A stretch of DNA of 64,000 nt from Flavobacterium frigoritolerans (GCF_025847275.1 NZ_JAOZEV010000007.1:1-64000), one strand, 5' to 3'; shown: positions 1-8,659, counted from the first letter of the stretch. Notes: a model not told the origin generated them from the letters alone. Numbers and translations are program-made.

Positions 1-770
1 ATCTTTAAAATTGTTTCTTCTTTATAATGAAATAAAGTATCTGTTTGAATTTCAAAAACGGCACTTTTGTATTGTATCTTTCGGTAGGATTCTTCTAAAG
101 CCGTAATTACTTTTAGGTTTGTCACATACTGATTTTGATTAGCTTTATTATTTGTTATAAAATTTATCCTTTCGGTACATTCTTCATTTACTATATCTTG
201 CGACTCAAAACACAGTAAAGATTCGCCAGTGTCAGATTGAATAAATTTTGTCTTTCCAATACACTCTAAACTTCCAATAGATTTTATATACCAATTAATT
301 ACTGTATTATTGGGTTGCTGCCCATTATCAATTTTTGGATTTAAAAAAATTAAATTCCAAAAAGTTTCTTTAAACTTATTTTGGATAAAAGTTTCTTCAT
401 CATATACATTTAGATTAAATTTTTCTAATATGTCATTGGCATTTTCGCTCCCCTTGTATTCTTCCATCAGAATGGCAATGTTTTCTTCCCATCTTTCAAG
501 CCATTTTTTATATTCAACCATCTTAACAAATTCTCCTTGACTCGTTGTTTGAATTTTAATTGGATAGGTAAGCTGATCTAAATTTTCTAGAAATGTCAAA
601 TAGGTATTTTCATCACTAGGAGTATTAAGAGCTTTTGTCTTACTAATTTCGTAGGTATTAAAATCTGATTTTTTTTCTAAAGCAAGAAACTCAACATCAA
701 AAGAAGTTTGAATTTCTTTTACATTATCATTAACTATTGTGTTTATTTTATGAGTTATTTCAAAAGTCAT
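1..770 (-). CDS. Unknown protein, C-terminus beyond window
   Basis: An open frame runs on the minus strand from an ATG at 768-770 to the window edge without a stop (about 256 residues visible). I do not recognise the family. It begins MTFEITHKIN and is mostly hydrophilic, with no signal peptide, lipobox or membrane segment. It lies about 80 bp downstream of lipoprotein 4, in the same direction as the T6SS effector-immunity array, so it may belong to the same accessory region. The link is positional only. It could equally be an unrelated cytoplasmic protein. Confidence 0.6.
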   Translation of the reverse strand, partial: MTFEITHKINTIVNDNVKEIQTSFDVEFLALEKKSDFNTYEISKTKALNTPSDENTYLTFLENLDQLTYPIKIQTTSQGEFVKMVEYKKWLERWEENIAILMEEYKGSENANDILEKFNLNVYDEETFIQNKFKETFWNLIFLNPKIDNGQQPNNTVINWYIKSIGSLECIGKTKFIQSDTGESLLCFESQDIVNEECTERINFITNNKANQNQYVTNLKVITALEESYRKIQYKSAVFEIQTDTLFHYKEETILK

Positions 771-850
771 TTTTATGTGAACTTATATGTTATATTCTCT
801 TTTTTTATACAATCAACTACATCGTAATACGTATTTAGTTCTACTCTTAC

Positions 851-1441
851 TTACCAGTTGATTTTTTTATCTATATAAAAAAAACTTCCATCGCCTTTCA
901 TTACTCTAAATTTTATTGAATCATTAATTTTATTAAAATCATTAATCATTTCTTTATTTTCTATTCTAAATTTATCATAGGTTGTTAATTTTATGGTGTC
1001 TTTAAATTTTAAATTATCCAAAGACCTGTTGATATCGTATTTTTTTAATAACTCCTGAGCATTTTTTTTTGAAATTAAATGATTTCTTTCTTTTATGATA
1101 ATGTTAATTGATTTATCATTTAATGCTTCATTGAAATTTAATTGATGTATAGGCTTTGTTTTGTTTTGTTTATTATAAACTTGATATTCAACAAAATCAT
1201 CCCATAGAATTTTCCCATCTATACTATAGTGCCAAGCTATATAGCTAACTGAATAATTTATAATTATTTCAAATTCTGTTGGTATCGATATAACAATACT
1301 GTCTTTAATAGATGGATTTTTTAAACTTGGAAGAATTGTTACAATTTCGTTAGAAACAATTTGTTTAACTTCAATAGGGGCTTTTGAGTTACAAGAAATT
1401 AAAAATAAAGAGATTAAAATGTAGCAAAAATTATGTTTCAT
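851..1441 (-). CDS. Lipoprotein 4 of the array, putative immunity protein
   Basis: This 196-residue protein has a lipoprotein signal (hydrophobic stretch then LISC, Cys about residue 17). It is a clear paralogue of the three lipoproteins at 1445-2044, 2965-3546 and 4017-4604. All share an N-terminal VKQ..SNE block, a central QNKTK segment, a KKDAQELLKKY-like block, the KINDSI motif, and most end in KINW. The last 60 or so residues are identical to lipoprotein 1. No acidic residues follow the acyl Cys, so I infer a periplasm-facing anchor. Its place in a toxin-tail array suggests immunity. It has no toxin tail directly upstream, only lipoprotein 3, so it is a spare copy. No enzymatic motif is seen. 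Confidence 0.7.
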   Translation of the reverse strand: MKHNFCYILISLFLISCNSKAPIEVKQIVSNEIVTILPSLKNPSIKDSIVISIPTEFEIIINYSVSYIAWHYSIDGKILWDDFVEYQVYNKQNKTKPIHQLNFNEALNDKSINIIIKERNHLISKKNAQELLKKYDINRSLDNLKFKDTIKLTTYDKFRIENKEMINDFNKINDSIKFRVMKGDGSFFYIDKKINW

Positions 1442-1444
1442 ATT

Positions 1445-2044
1445 TTACCAATTAATTTTTTCTTTTATAGCTTTCTTTTTACCCCCTTCTAACAATACGC
1501 TAAATACTATTGAATCATTAATTTTATTCAAGTTATTTATTATTGAACTATTTTCTTTTCTAAATCTGTTAGATGTTGTCAGTTTTATAGTGTCTTTAGG
1601 TTTTAAATAATCTAATGATTGATTAATATTGTATTTTTTTAAGAGTTCTTCTGCATCTTTTCTTGAAATCATTTGTCTTCTTATTTTTACTATAATTTTA
1701 AATGTTTTTTGAGATGATAATTGTTCTGAATCTACTGAAAAATAAATAGACTTTGTTTTGTTTTGTATGCCATAAACTTGATAATCAGAAATGTCATCTA
1801 GCAATCGTTTGTTGTTAATTAAGATAAAATATAAATCAAAGGATTTTAGATTTGACGAATTCTGAGTTATTTCGAACTCTATAGGAATAGTAATAGGAAC
1901 ACTATCTTTTGTCAAAAGATTTTGATAATCAGGTTTAATGGTTACCATTTCATTAGAAATAATTTGTTTAACCAAGATGGGGTCTTTTGATTGACAAGAA
2001 ATTAATAATAAGTTAGTAACAAAATAAATAAGTATTTTTTTCAT
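1445..2044 (-). CDS. Lipoprotein 3 of the array, putative immunity to orphan tail 3
   Basis: This 199-residue protein has a signal peptide ending in LISC (Cys about residue 17). It belongs to the same paralogous family as its neighbours (VKQIISNE near the N-terminus, RKDAEELLKKY, KINDSI, final KINW), but its middle and C-terminal regions diverge most. It starts 10 bp after orphan toxin tail 3 and ends 3 bp before lipoprotein 4, so they are probably cotranscribed. Pairing with the preceding tail suggests cognate immunity, probably at the inner face of the outer membrane or in the periplasm. Function is inferred from context; the family itself was not recognised. Confidence 0.7.
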   Translation of the reverse strand: MKKILIYFVTNLLLISCQSKDPILVKQIISNEMVTIKPDYQNLLTKDSVPITIPIEFEITQNSSNLKSFDLYFILINNKRLLDDISDYQVYGIQNKTKSIYFSVDSEQLSSQKTFKIIVKIRRQMISRKDAEELLKKYNINQSLDYLKPKDTIKLTTSNRFRKENSSIINNLNKINDSIVFSVLLEGGKKKAIKEKINW

Positions 2045-2054
2045 AGCTTTAAAT

Positions 2055-2852
2055 TTACAGATTTGTAAAAATGGTATCTATTAATACTAAATTTTCTTCG
2101 TTTCCTTCTTGATGTTTTTCATGATGAAAAATTGTATAAATTAATTTAGTTTGGTATTCATAATTATCAGTCATTTCTCTTAATTTGGCTTGATTGTTTC
2201 TTAATTCCTTTAAAGTTTTAAATTCTCCTTTTAATATTCTATTCAAAATTTCTTGGCTAATTTTTGTAATAGCATATTTGTATCTTTCATCTTTTCCTCC
2301 GCTAGTTTGCAAAAAATCATTAATTCCAGCAATCCCTTTATCTTTGGCTCTTTCTGCTTGTTCGTAAACAACATTATCCCAAATTCTTACTATTGGTTCT
2401 CTAATACTTGGGTAAACCATTGCATTTAAAAAATCTAATGGTACAAATGCTGTTATAATGGTATCTGCTTTTTCGTCTACATCAAATTTTAGTACATCGA
2501 GAATTTGCAAAACCCAAGATAATTTTTCGGCTCCTTTTAAAATAGTATTGCGAATTCCAACTTCTCTAAAATAATCCAATTGGCTAATTCCTTTGGTCGT
2601 TACAAGTTTTCCATCTTTTTTATAGCCAAAATTGGCAGCTTTGGTAATTTCATACACTTTGCCACTATTATCAAAAACAGGTTGAGTATATATTCTACGG
2701 CTAAACTCTATTTTACCCATATTATTTGCCAAATGCCCTTTTTTAAGTTGCTTTACAGCTAATGTGTATCGTAGTTTATCACTATACTTTACCATTTTCT
2801 CTCGTAACTCACGCATTGCATTAGCTTTTATATCGTCAAGAATTGTTTCCAT
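2055..2852 (-). CDS. Orphan T6SS effector C-terminus (tail 3)
   Basis: The 265-residue product corresponds to the effector at 4616-6163 from its residue 250 onward. Residues 1-159 are essentially identical to effector residues 250-408; residues 160-265 are a different but related tail. Homology to the effector continues upstream of this ATG in the same frame for about 31 codons, to tandem TGA-TAA stops next to the lipoprotein 2 stop, so this is a displaced 3' cassette without the N-terminal delivery region. It may be silent, expressed from the internal ATG, or a recombination donor. Lipoprotein 3 follows at 10 bp. Confidence 0.7.
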   Translation of the reverse strand: METILDDIKANAMRELREKMVKYSDKLRYTLAVKQLKKGHLANNMGKIEFSRRIYTQPVFDNSGKVYEITKAANFGYKKDGKLVTTKGISQLDYFREVGIRNTILKGAEKLSWVLQILDVLKFDVDEKADTIITAFVPLDFLNAMVYPSIREPIVRIWDNVVYEQAERAKDKGIAGINDFLQTSGGKDERYKYAITKISQEILNRILKGEFKTLKELRNNQAKLREMTDNYEYQTKLIYTIFHHEKHQEGNEENLVLIDTIFTNL

Positions 2853-2950
2853 CGCTTCTTCTAATTCTTTCGAAGGTTCTTCTGTAGCTAATATTCCTGC
2901 TGAGAATACTATAATATCTCCATCGGCAGTTCTAATCTCTGGAAATCCAT
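2377..2950 (-). repeat. 574-bp direct repeat, copy 2 (in orphan tail 3)
   Basis: This segment matches 4941-5514 with about seven mismatches seen by eye, in the same orientation and 2564 bp away. It encodes the constant central part of the effector (residues 219-408 in the full-length protein). One end falls exactly where the two toxin tails diverge; the other falls beside the lipoprotein 2 stop codon. Confidence 0.9.
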
Positions 2951-2964
2951 TGTTTTATCATAAA

Positions 2965-3546
2965 TTACCAATTAATTTTTTTTGCAATTAGTAAAGTTTT
3001 TTTTGTTTTCCAATCTCTTACTCTAAAAATTATAGAATCATTTATTTTATTTAGTTCTTTTATAATACTTGGATTATCCTTCTTGAATTCGTTATAAGAA
3101 ATTAAAGTTATGGTATCTGAATCTTTTATCTCGGAAATATCTTTATTAATTTTGTATTTTATTAATAATTTCTGAGCCTGTACTTTAGATATTCTTATAT
3201 CATTTTCTGTTATTAATAAATGATCTGGTATTTCATTGGGATCTAGTTCTACTGTAGCATAAATTAATTTATGATTTGCTTTACTAAAAACTCTAAAATC
3301 CTTAAATTCTTCTAAATCCTTTTTGTTAGAAACAAATATAACCCCGAAGCTATATAGGTCTTTTTTTTCTTTTATTAATTTATATTCTAAAGGAATACTA
3401 ATATTAATACTGTCATTATTCGAGTTTCTTATGTCTTTATAAAGTTGAACTTTTTCATCTGAACTAACTTGATCTACTGCCAATATTATTTTTGGTTGGC
3501 ATGATACTAAAATTAAGGGTATTAAAATAAAAAATGTTTTTTTCAT
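2965..3546 (-). CDS. Lipoprotein 2 of the array, putative immunity to orphan tail 2
   Basis: This 193-residue protein has a lipoprotein signal ending LVSC (Cys about residue 16). It is the most divergent of the four paralogous lipoproteins but keeps the SSDE, IPLEY, KVQAQKLLIKY, KINDSI and final KINW landmarks. It begins 14 bp after orphan tail 2 and is followed within 15 bp by the truncated effector repeat. I infer immunity to tail 2 from gene order; no known immunity family was identified. Confidence 0.65.
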   Translation of the reverse strand: MKKTFFILIPLILVSCQPKIILAVDQVSSDEKVQLYKDIRNSNNDSINISIPLEYKLIKEKKDLYSFGVIFVSNKKDLEEFKDFRVFSKANHKLIYATVELDPNEIPDHLLITENDIRISKVQAQKLLIKYKINKDISEIKDSDTITLISYNEFKKDNPSIIKELNKINDSIIFRVRDWKTKKTLLIAKKINW

Positions 3547-3560
3547 GTTGTGGAGTAATA

Positions 3561-4004
3561 TTAATCGTTTATAAAAACACTATCTATTATAGTTAATGTC
3601 TTTTTAGTATTTTCATCTAATAAATCATAACAAATAACTGTGTAATCTTTATCAGTTCTATCTTCGTTGTTTAAATTAGTGAATTCTCTAAACGTTTTAA
3701 TCTTTCCTTTTAAAAGACTATCTAATGTATTTTTACTGATGGAGAAACTACGGAATAATTTTTCCCTTGTCCAAGAACTCTGTATAAAATCTTGAGCATA
3801 TTTTAATCCTTTACATTTAACATTTTGCCAATCTGCCCACATACTTTCATCTACAACTTCTTTCGATTCCTTAAGAGATTCTTTTACCATCCACCCAATT
3901 GCTTCTACACCAAAAGCAATTACTTGTAATTGAGGTATAAAACCAACAAAAGTAGATAACGAAGGCATGTTAATCTTTTCGTTGCTACTAAGCATTGGTG
4001 TCAT
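3561..4004 (-). CDS. Orphan T6SS effector C-terminus (tail 2)
   Basis: The 147-residue protein resembles only the last ~90 residues of the effector and orphan tail 3: a W-containing segment, then a LLKGKIKT.REF stretch matching LLKKEIKTLKEL and ILKGEFKTLKEL, and a C-terminal IDSVFIND matching IDSVFIKH and IDTIFTNL. The first ~50 residues include a moderately hydrophobic stretch and are not obviously alike. It lacks the constant region and N-terminal delivery domain, so it is a tip-only cassette. It sits 12 bp after lipoprotein 1 and 14 bp before lipoprotein 2. No catalytic motif is visible. Confidence 0.6.
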   Translation of the reverse strand: MTPMLSSNEKINMPSLSTFVGFIPQLQVIAFGVEAIGWMVKESLKESKEVVDESMWADWQNVKCKGLKYAQDFIQSSWTREKLFRSFSISKNTLDSLLKGKIKTFREFTNLNNEDRTDKDYTVICYDLLDENTKKTLTIIDSVFIND

Positions 4005-4016
4005 TTTTACTATAAA

Positions 4017-4604
4017 CTACCAGTTGATTTTTTTATCTATATAAAAAAAACTTCCATCGCCTTTCATTACTCTAAATTTTATTGAATCATTAATTTTATT
4101 AAAATCATTAATCATTTCTTTATTTTCTATTCTAAATTTATCATAGGTTGTTAGTTTTATGGTATCCTTTGGATTTAAATTATCTAAAGACCTGTTGATA
4201 TTGTATTTTTTTAATAATTCCTGAGCATCTTTTTTAGAAATTAAATGATTTCTTTCTTTAAGAATAATACTAATAGGATTATTATTTACTGTTTCTTTAA
4301 AATCTAATTGGCGTATTTGTTTTGTTTTGTTTTGTTTGTCATAAACCTGATAATCAAAACGGCTTTCGTTTAGAATTTTACCATTAACATTATAATGCCA
4401 GGCTATGTAACCAACAGAAGAGTTTATTGTTATTTCAAATTCTAAAGGAATACTTATACGAATACTATCTTTTATTAAACTACGATCTTTATAGTTATCT
4501 TCAAGAGTTACAATTTCGTTAGAAACAATTTGTTTAACTTCAATAGGGGCTTTTGAGTTACAAGCGATTAATAATAAGAATATTAATATATAAGTGTATT
4601 TCAT
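4017..4604 (-). CDS. Lipoprotein 1 of the array, putative immunity to the full-length effector
   Basis: This 195-residue protein has a signal peptide ending LIAC (Cys about residue 15), then NSKAP. It lies 11 bp downstream of the effector stop, the usual place for a cognate immunity gene. It shares a 136-bp identical 3' block with lipoprotein 4 and similar N-termini, while the middle differs. A lipoprotein location implies that the toxin is neutralised in the envelope, so the target is probably periplasmic or membrane-bound. That is inference from localisation signals. Confidence 0.7.
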   Translation of the reverse strand: MKYTYILIFLLLIACNSKAPIEVKQIVSNEIVTLEDNYKDRSLIKDSIRISIPLEFEITINSSVGYIAWHYNVNGKILNESRFDYQVYDKQNKTKQIRQLDFKETVNNNPISIILKERNHLISKKDAQELLKKYNINRSLDNLNPKDTIKLTTYDKFRIENKEMINDFNKINDSIKFRVMKGDGSFFYIDKKINW

Positions 4605-4615
4605 TTTTTTATTTA

Positions 4616-6163
4616 TTAATGTTTTATAAAAACTGAATCAATATAAGTTATGTATTGATCTGTATCCTCGTTTATTTTTGTATAATAAAGAACAGTATAA
4701 ATTAAGCTATTTTCATATTCATAGCTATTCATTGATACTCTTAAATTTATTTGATTATTTTCTAATTCTTTTAAAGTTTTAATTTCTTTTTTTAACAGTT
4801 TGTCGAGTATTTCTTGGTTTATTTCTGTACATTGATAGTCTCCGTATCTATCTCTATTAAACCAGTTAGAAGTTACTAAATTACGTATCCCACGAATACC
4901 ATTATCTTTTGCTTTTTCTACTGCATCTACTACTAAGTCATCCCAAATTCTTACTATTGGTTCTCTAATACTTGGGTAAACCATTGCATTTAAAAAATCT
5001 AATGGTACAAATGCTGTTATAATGGTATCTGCTTTTTCGTCTACATCAAATTTTAGTACATCGAGAATTTGTAAAACCCAAGATAATTTTTCGGCTCCTT
5101 TTAAAATAGTATTGCGAATTCCAACTTCTCTAAAATAATCCAATTGGCTAATTCCTTTGGTCGTTACAAGTTTTCCATCTTTTTTATAGCCAAAATTGGC
5201 AGCTTTGGTAATTTCATACACTTTGCCACTATTATCAAAAACAGGTTGAGTATATATTCTACGGCTAAACTCTATTTTACCCATATTATTTGCCAAATGC
5301 CCTTTTTTAAGTTGCTTCACAGCTAATGTGTATCGTAGTTTATCACTATACTTTACCATTTTTTCTCGTAACTCACGCATTGCATTAGCTTTTATATCGT
5401 CAAGAATTGTTTCCATCGCTTCTTCTAATTCTTTCGAAGGTTCTTCTGTAGCTACTATTCCTGCCGAGAATACTATAATATCACCATCGGCAGTTCTAAT
5501 CTCTGGAAAGCCATAGCCTTCGTATGCCGGCTTTATAAACAAAGTAGTTTTCGAAGGATAGACATGTAGTAGGTTATTCACAGAGTTCCACTTTTGATTA
5601 TTGTATTTCCAGGTCCAATAAAATTCTAAATGTAAATTGTAACTTAATTTTTTATCTTTAATGATATCATTATGCCACTTTGGACTCAAGAATAATTCTA
5701 TTGTTATTCGGTGTTTTCCGTTTACTTCTCTAACAACAGCATCTCTAAAAACCTTTTCGCCATCGAATTTGTTGTCGTCAAAATTGGGTGAGGATTTAAA
5801 AGGGGTATCTTTATCCCAAAGCTGAAATGTAATATTTGTTCCCAAAGGAATATGATTGCTTACATTTAATTGAAAGTAAACCGTTTCTTCTAAATATGCT
5901 TTAGGATTTATGCTATCTCGTTCTAAATTTCGCGTTCCATCATAATCAGGACTCCACCAGCCCGAAAAAGTAATTTCTTGTTCTTCCTCTTCTTTTACCA
6001 CATAATCCCCAAACTTTTTTCCACCATTTTTTCCATGAAAAGTAATCTCTTTTGGAGATTTAAAACTCAATGGTCCTTCAGAAGCATTTATTGTAATAGA
6101 CTCTGCTTCCTTATAAGATGTTCCAAATATGTTTCGTATTATATTTCCGCTTTCTCCTATCAT
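4616..6163 (-). CDS. T6SS effector with polymorphic C-terminal tail
   Basis: This 515-residue protein follows vgrG by 4 bp, so it is very likely VgrG-linked cargo. Residues 1 to about 215 are beta-rich, with an FSGWWSPDYDG motif near 66-76, and resemble an Ig-like delivery domain. Residues 219-408 form the constant region repeated in orphan tail 3 and start with a charged helical segment. Residues 409-515 form the variable tail. No PAAR motif, Rhs repeats or recognisable nuclease, amidase or lipase motif is present. The next gene is a lipoprotein with the features of an envelope immunity protein. Toxin activity is inferred from architecture and context. Confidence 0.7.
   Translation of the reverse strand: MIGESGNIIRNIFGTSYKEAESITINASEGPLSFKSPKEITFHGKNGGKKFGDYVVKEEEEQEITFSGWWSPDYDGTRNLERDSINPKAYLEETVYFQLNVSNHIPLGTNITFQLWDKDTPFKSSPNFDDNKFDGEKVFRDAVVREVNGKHRITIELFLSPKWHNDIIKDKKLSYNLHLEFYWTWKYNNQKWNSVNNLLHVYPSKTTLFIKPAYEGYGFPEIRTADGDIIVFSAGIVATEEPSKELEEAMETILDDIKANAMRELREKMVKYSDKLRYTLAVKQLKKGHLANNMGKIEFSRRIYTQPVFDNSGKVYEITKAANFGYKKDGKLVTTKGISQLDYFREVGIRNTILKGAEKLSWVLQILDVLKFDVDEKADTIITAFVPLDFLNAMVYPSIREPIVRIWDDLVVDAVEKAKDNGIRGIRNLVTSNWFNRDRYGDYQCTEINQEILDKLLKKEIKTLKELENNQINLRVSMNSYEYENSLIYTVLYYTKINEDTDQYITYIDSVFIKH
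4941..5514 (-). repeat. 574-bp direct repeat, copy 1 (in full-length effector)
   Basis: Same-orientation partner of 2377-2950, nearly identical. Recombination between the two copies would remove 2564 bp and fuse the effector N-terminus to tail 3, leaving lipoproteins 3 and 4 immediately downstream. Confidence 0.9.
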
Positions 6164-6167
6164 ATTA

Positions 6168-8006
6168 CTATATTTTTACCTCTTTGCCGCTATCAATATT
6201 TACCTCATCAGCACTTTCCATATTTATAGATTCTTTAGTACTTGTGTATATACCTTTCTTCATGTTTTCAGTAATGTTTTTAGCTTTACAATTTTTATCT
6301 ATCAGCGCGTTCTCTATAATATTACTTGCTGTAAGATTATAATTTTCACTTGCAGTTTCTATAATGCTTTCTCCTGCAATAATATTTACATCTTTTTGTG
6401 CATTAGTCACAATATTTTGTCCTGCAGACATAATTATACTTTCACCAGCATTCATCCTAATGTTTTTTGGCGCCGCAACATCAATATTCCCATCACCATC
6501 CATAAACCACTTGTTTCCTGAAGGGTCTTTTATTAAAATACTCGAATCCCCTTCATCAAAAGTAAACTCGCTTCCTGTGCGGGTATGAATGCCTTTAATT
6601 TTATTGTTAACTTGTCCGCCTGTACCGGTTTTACCATTAAACAAACTTCCAATTACAAAAGGACGGTTAGGATCGTTGTAGCGAAAACCAAGCATAACGT
6701 GGTCTCCTACTTCAGGGATAAAAACTATACCTCGGTTGGTGGTAACCTCATCACTGGTTCCTGCATCGGGAGTCATTACTCGTAACCATGGAGTACGTTG
6801 TTGTTTAGTGGCTTGCCATAACATTTTTACACGTATTCTGCCTTGCCCTTTTGGATCATCATTGGCTACTACTTCTGCCTGTTGCATTTGGGCTATAGGA
6901 AAGGTAATATTTGGCTCTGGTAACTTGCGTATTTTGGCAGGCAAGGCTTTAAAACTATTTTCGTACTCGCCTATATCGCTGGCTTTATGTGTTATTTCGG
7001 TGATGATATAGATACCTACTTCGTTGGTTTCGTAGTTTATTTTATTAATATCTTGTCCGCTGGTAAATGCAGCAAATTTGTCTTTTACCTGCATGGCATC
7101 TATGCTTATGCTCATGCCTATTCGTAAGCTTCTGTTTCGACTAGTGGCTGTTATAAAATTAGATTCTGCTGCTGCACTTTGCTGACGATTTTGCAATATG
7201 GTTTGCAAATACATATCGTCACCAGTAGCAATTCTGCCATATTCTAATGATGATGTAGCATATAGTTTTTGAGAAGCGGTTATAGCATCAGTACCTAATC
7301 TTGGAAATCCTTCTATTTGGTCTTTAGTCTTGGCTTGGTACAATTTGTTTGCATCTTCGTTATAAGTAAATGCTCCAAACTGGTTGGGAATTGCCTGAAT
7401 AGAAATGTTTAAGTTAGAAAGATCTTTGTTGTAAACTAATTTTGTAAATTCCATACTGGCATCTGGCTTACCAAAAAACAGTTTTTCTCCATCATAATAC
7501 AACCATTCGTTGTATTGTTTAGCCAAGCGTTGTATGAATTGAAAATCAGTTTCGAGATATTGCGTTTGATAGTCTAAATTGCTGGCAAACTCAGGTTTGA
7601 TGGCATTTTGCAATTGTTCACCTGTTGCTGTTTTTATCACTTCTTCAATGATATCTTGCAAATTGGTATCTTCCCAAGAGTTGAGTTTTGATCCAGATTC
7701 AAGAAGAATAGTTTTAGAATAACCCGAAATAATAATTTGACTTCCCACATGTCCTAATTTTTGGGCATATTGAATATTGGTTACTATTCCTAAAAAATTA
7801 TTGTTATTTTCAAAGGCAATGTGCAAAACACCTCCCAACCATTTTTGAGCACTTTCTATGGTGTATGCTCTTGGTTTTTCGACCACAGAATGTGGAACAC
7901 TTATTTTAAAATGATGGTGGTTATTAATCGTTTGGTGCAACTCGATAGTCGTGAAATGTGATATTTGTTTTCTATCAATACCAAATATTATTTTAGGAAT
8001 GACCAT
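6168..8006 (-). CDS. vgrG: T6SS spike protein VgrG (TssI)
   Basis: This 612-residue protein forms the tip of the contractile T6SS needle. The N-terminal ~370 residues are the gp27-like part (TDFQFIQRLAKQYNEWLYYDG is diagnostic). A gp5-type OB fold follows (DPKGQGRIRVKMLW, then PEVGDHVMLGFRYNDPNRPF). The last ~120 residues are short repeats typical of a trimeric beta-helix spike (NIRMNAGESIIMSAGQNI and similar). There is no fused enzymatic extension, so toxin activity must come from the downstream effector. It lies about 220 bp downstream of tssD. No sheath or baseplate genes are in the window, so this is an auxiliary vgrG locus or the edge of a cluster. Confidence 0.92.
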   Translation of the reverse strand: MVIPKIIFGIDRKQISHFTTIELHQTINNHHHFKISVPHSVVEKPRAYTIESAQKWLGGVLHIAFENNNNFLGIVTNIQYAQKLGHVGSQIIISGYSKTILLESGSKLNSWEDTNLQDIIEEVIKTATGEQLQNAIKPEFASNLDYQTQYLETDFQFIQRLAKQYNEWLYYDGEKLFFGKPDASMEFTKLVYNKDLSNLNISIQAIPNQFGAFTYNEDANKLYQAKTKDQIEGFPRLGTDAITASQKLYATSSLEYGRIATGDDMYLQTILQNRQQSAAAESNFITATSRNRSLRIGMSISIDAMQVKDKFAAFTSGQDINKINYETNEVGIYIITEITHKASDIGEYENSFKALPAKIRKLPEPNITFPIAQMQQAEVVANDDPKGQGRIRVKMLWQATKQQRTPWLRVMTPDAGTSDEVTTNRGIVFIPEVGDHVMLGFRYNDPNRPFVIGSLFNGKTGTGGQVNNKIKGIHTRTGSEFTFDEGDSSILIKDPSGNKWFMDGDGNIDVAAPKNIRMNAGESIIMSAGQNIVTNAQKDVNIIAGESIIETASENYNLTASNIIENALIDKNCKAKNITENMKKGIYTSTKESINMESADEVNIDSGKEVKI

Positions 8007-8183
8007 AATATGTCTAGTTTTAAATTCATTTTTTTAAATTTTAACTTAAAGAGATTATAGTTTAAAGTCCTTTTTTCTAAAGTTCTTATGGCGAATTCGA
8101 TTTTAAGCTAAAAATATCATGTTCTGAAAAATAGAACTGATACCTTATTTAATGTTTTTTTGAAGAGATTCTATAATAAAGAA

Positions 8184-8212
8184 ACAAGAAGCGATACATT
8201 ACCGCTTCTTGT
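8184..8212 (-). terminator. Hairpin after tssD
   Basis: A 10-bp stem, ACAAGAAGCG with CGCTTCTTGT, lies just downstream of the tssD stop on the minus strand, followed by a loose T-rich run. It probably limits read-through so that tssD is made in excess over vgrG. Confidence 0.6.
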
Positions 8213-8225
8213 CAATGGAGAAAAA

Positions 8226-8621
8226 TTAGATTTTAGCCCAATTGTTATCTAATACCGCATTACCTAATGTGATTTTCTCTGCCGAGAAAGTGATCTCCGT
8301 TACCATTGGAGTTTCTGCCAAAGCATCTAATTGCTCGCTGAAAAAAACAATAAAAGCATTCTCAAAAGAAAGTTCTTTCATCACTTGTTCTGAATCAGCT
8401 TTAAAAAACTTTACTTTTCCGCTTACTGGTTTATGCTGACTGTTTACTGCCTGTTCAATAACTGTAGTATTGTCTGTAGATTTTACTTTTAAGTTTAATC
8501 TGCCTCCTTTAATTTCTGATGAAACAGCCCCTTTACCATCAGTATGTCTTATCATCTCTACTTTTGAGAATAATACTTGGTAATCGTTTCCTTCGAATTC
8601 TAAAATTGCTTTAAATGCCAT
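8226..8621 (-). CDS. tssD: T6SS tube protein TssD (Hcp-like)
   Basis: This 131-residue protein starts MAFKAILEFEGNDYQVL and is a small beta-barrel protein of the length and sequence type of Bacteroidota TssD, the Hcp ring that builds the T6SS inner tube. Alternating strands and a central SSEIKGGRLNLKVKST segment are visible. It lies upstream of vgrG on the same strand, and the two are separated by a hairpin. No signal peptide is expected or seen. A hairpin-rich leader lies upstream at 8660-8730. Confidence 0.88.
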   Translation of the reverse strand: MAFKAILEFEGNDYQVLFSKVEMIRHTDGKGAVSSEIKGGRLNLKVKSTDNTTVIEQAVNSQHKPVSGKVKFFKADSEQVMKELSFENAFIVFFSEQLDALAETPMVTEITFSAEKITLGNAVLDNNWAKI

Positions 8622-8659
8622 AATAAAAATAATTAAATTGTTAAAAATTGTTTTTTATA

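Noticed and set aside
2055..2957. Orphan tail 3 as a frameshifted full effector
   Set aside because: The N-terminal region is absent, replaced by lipoprotein 2; this is a cassette copy, not a frameshift.
6129..6521. Long plus-strand open frame opposite vgrG
   Set aside because: The minus-strand VgrG reading is certain; the frame is an AT-rich shadow without domain content.
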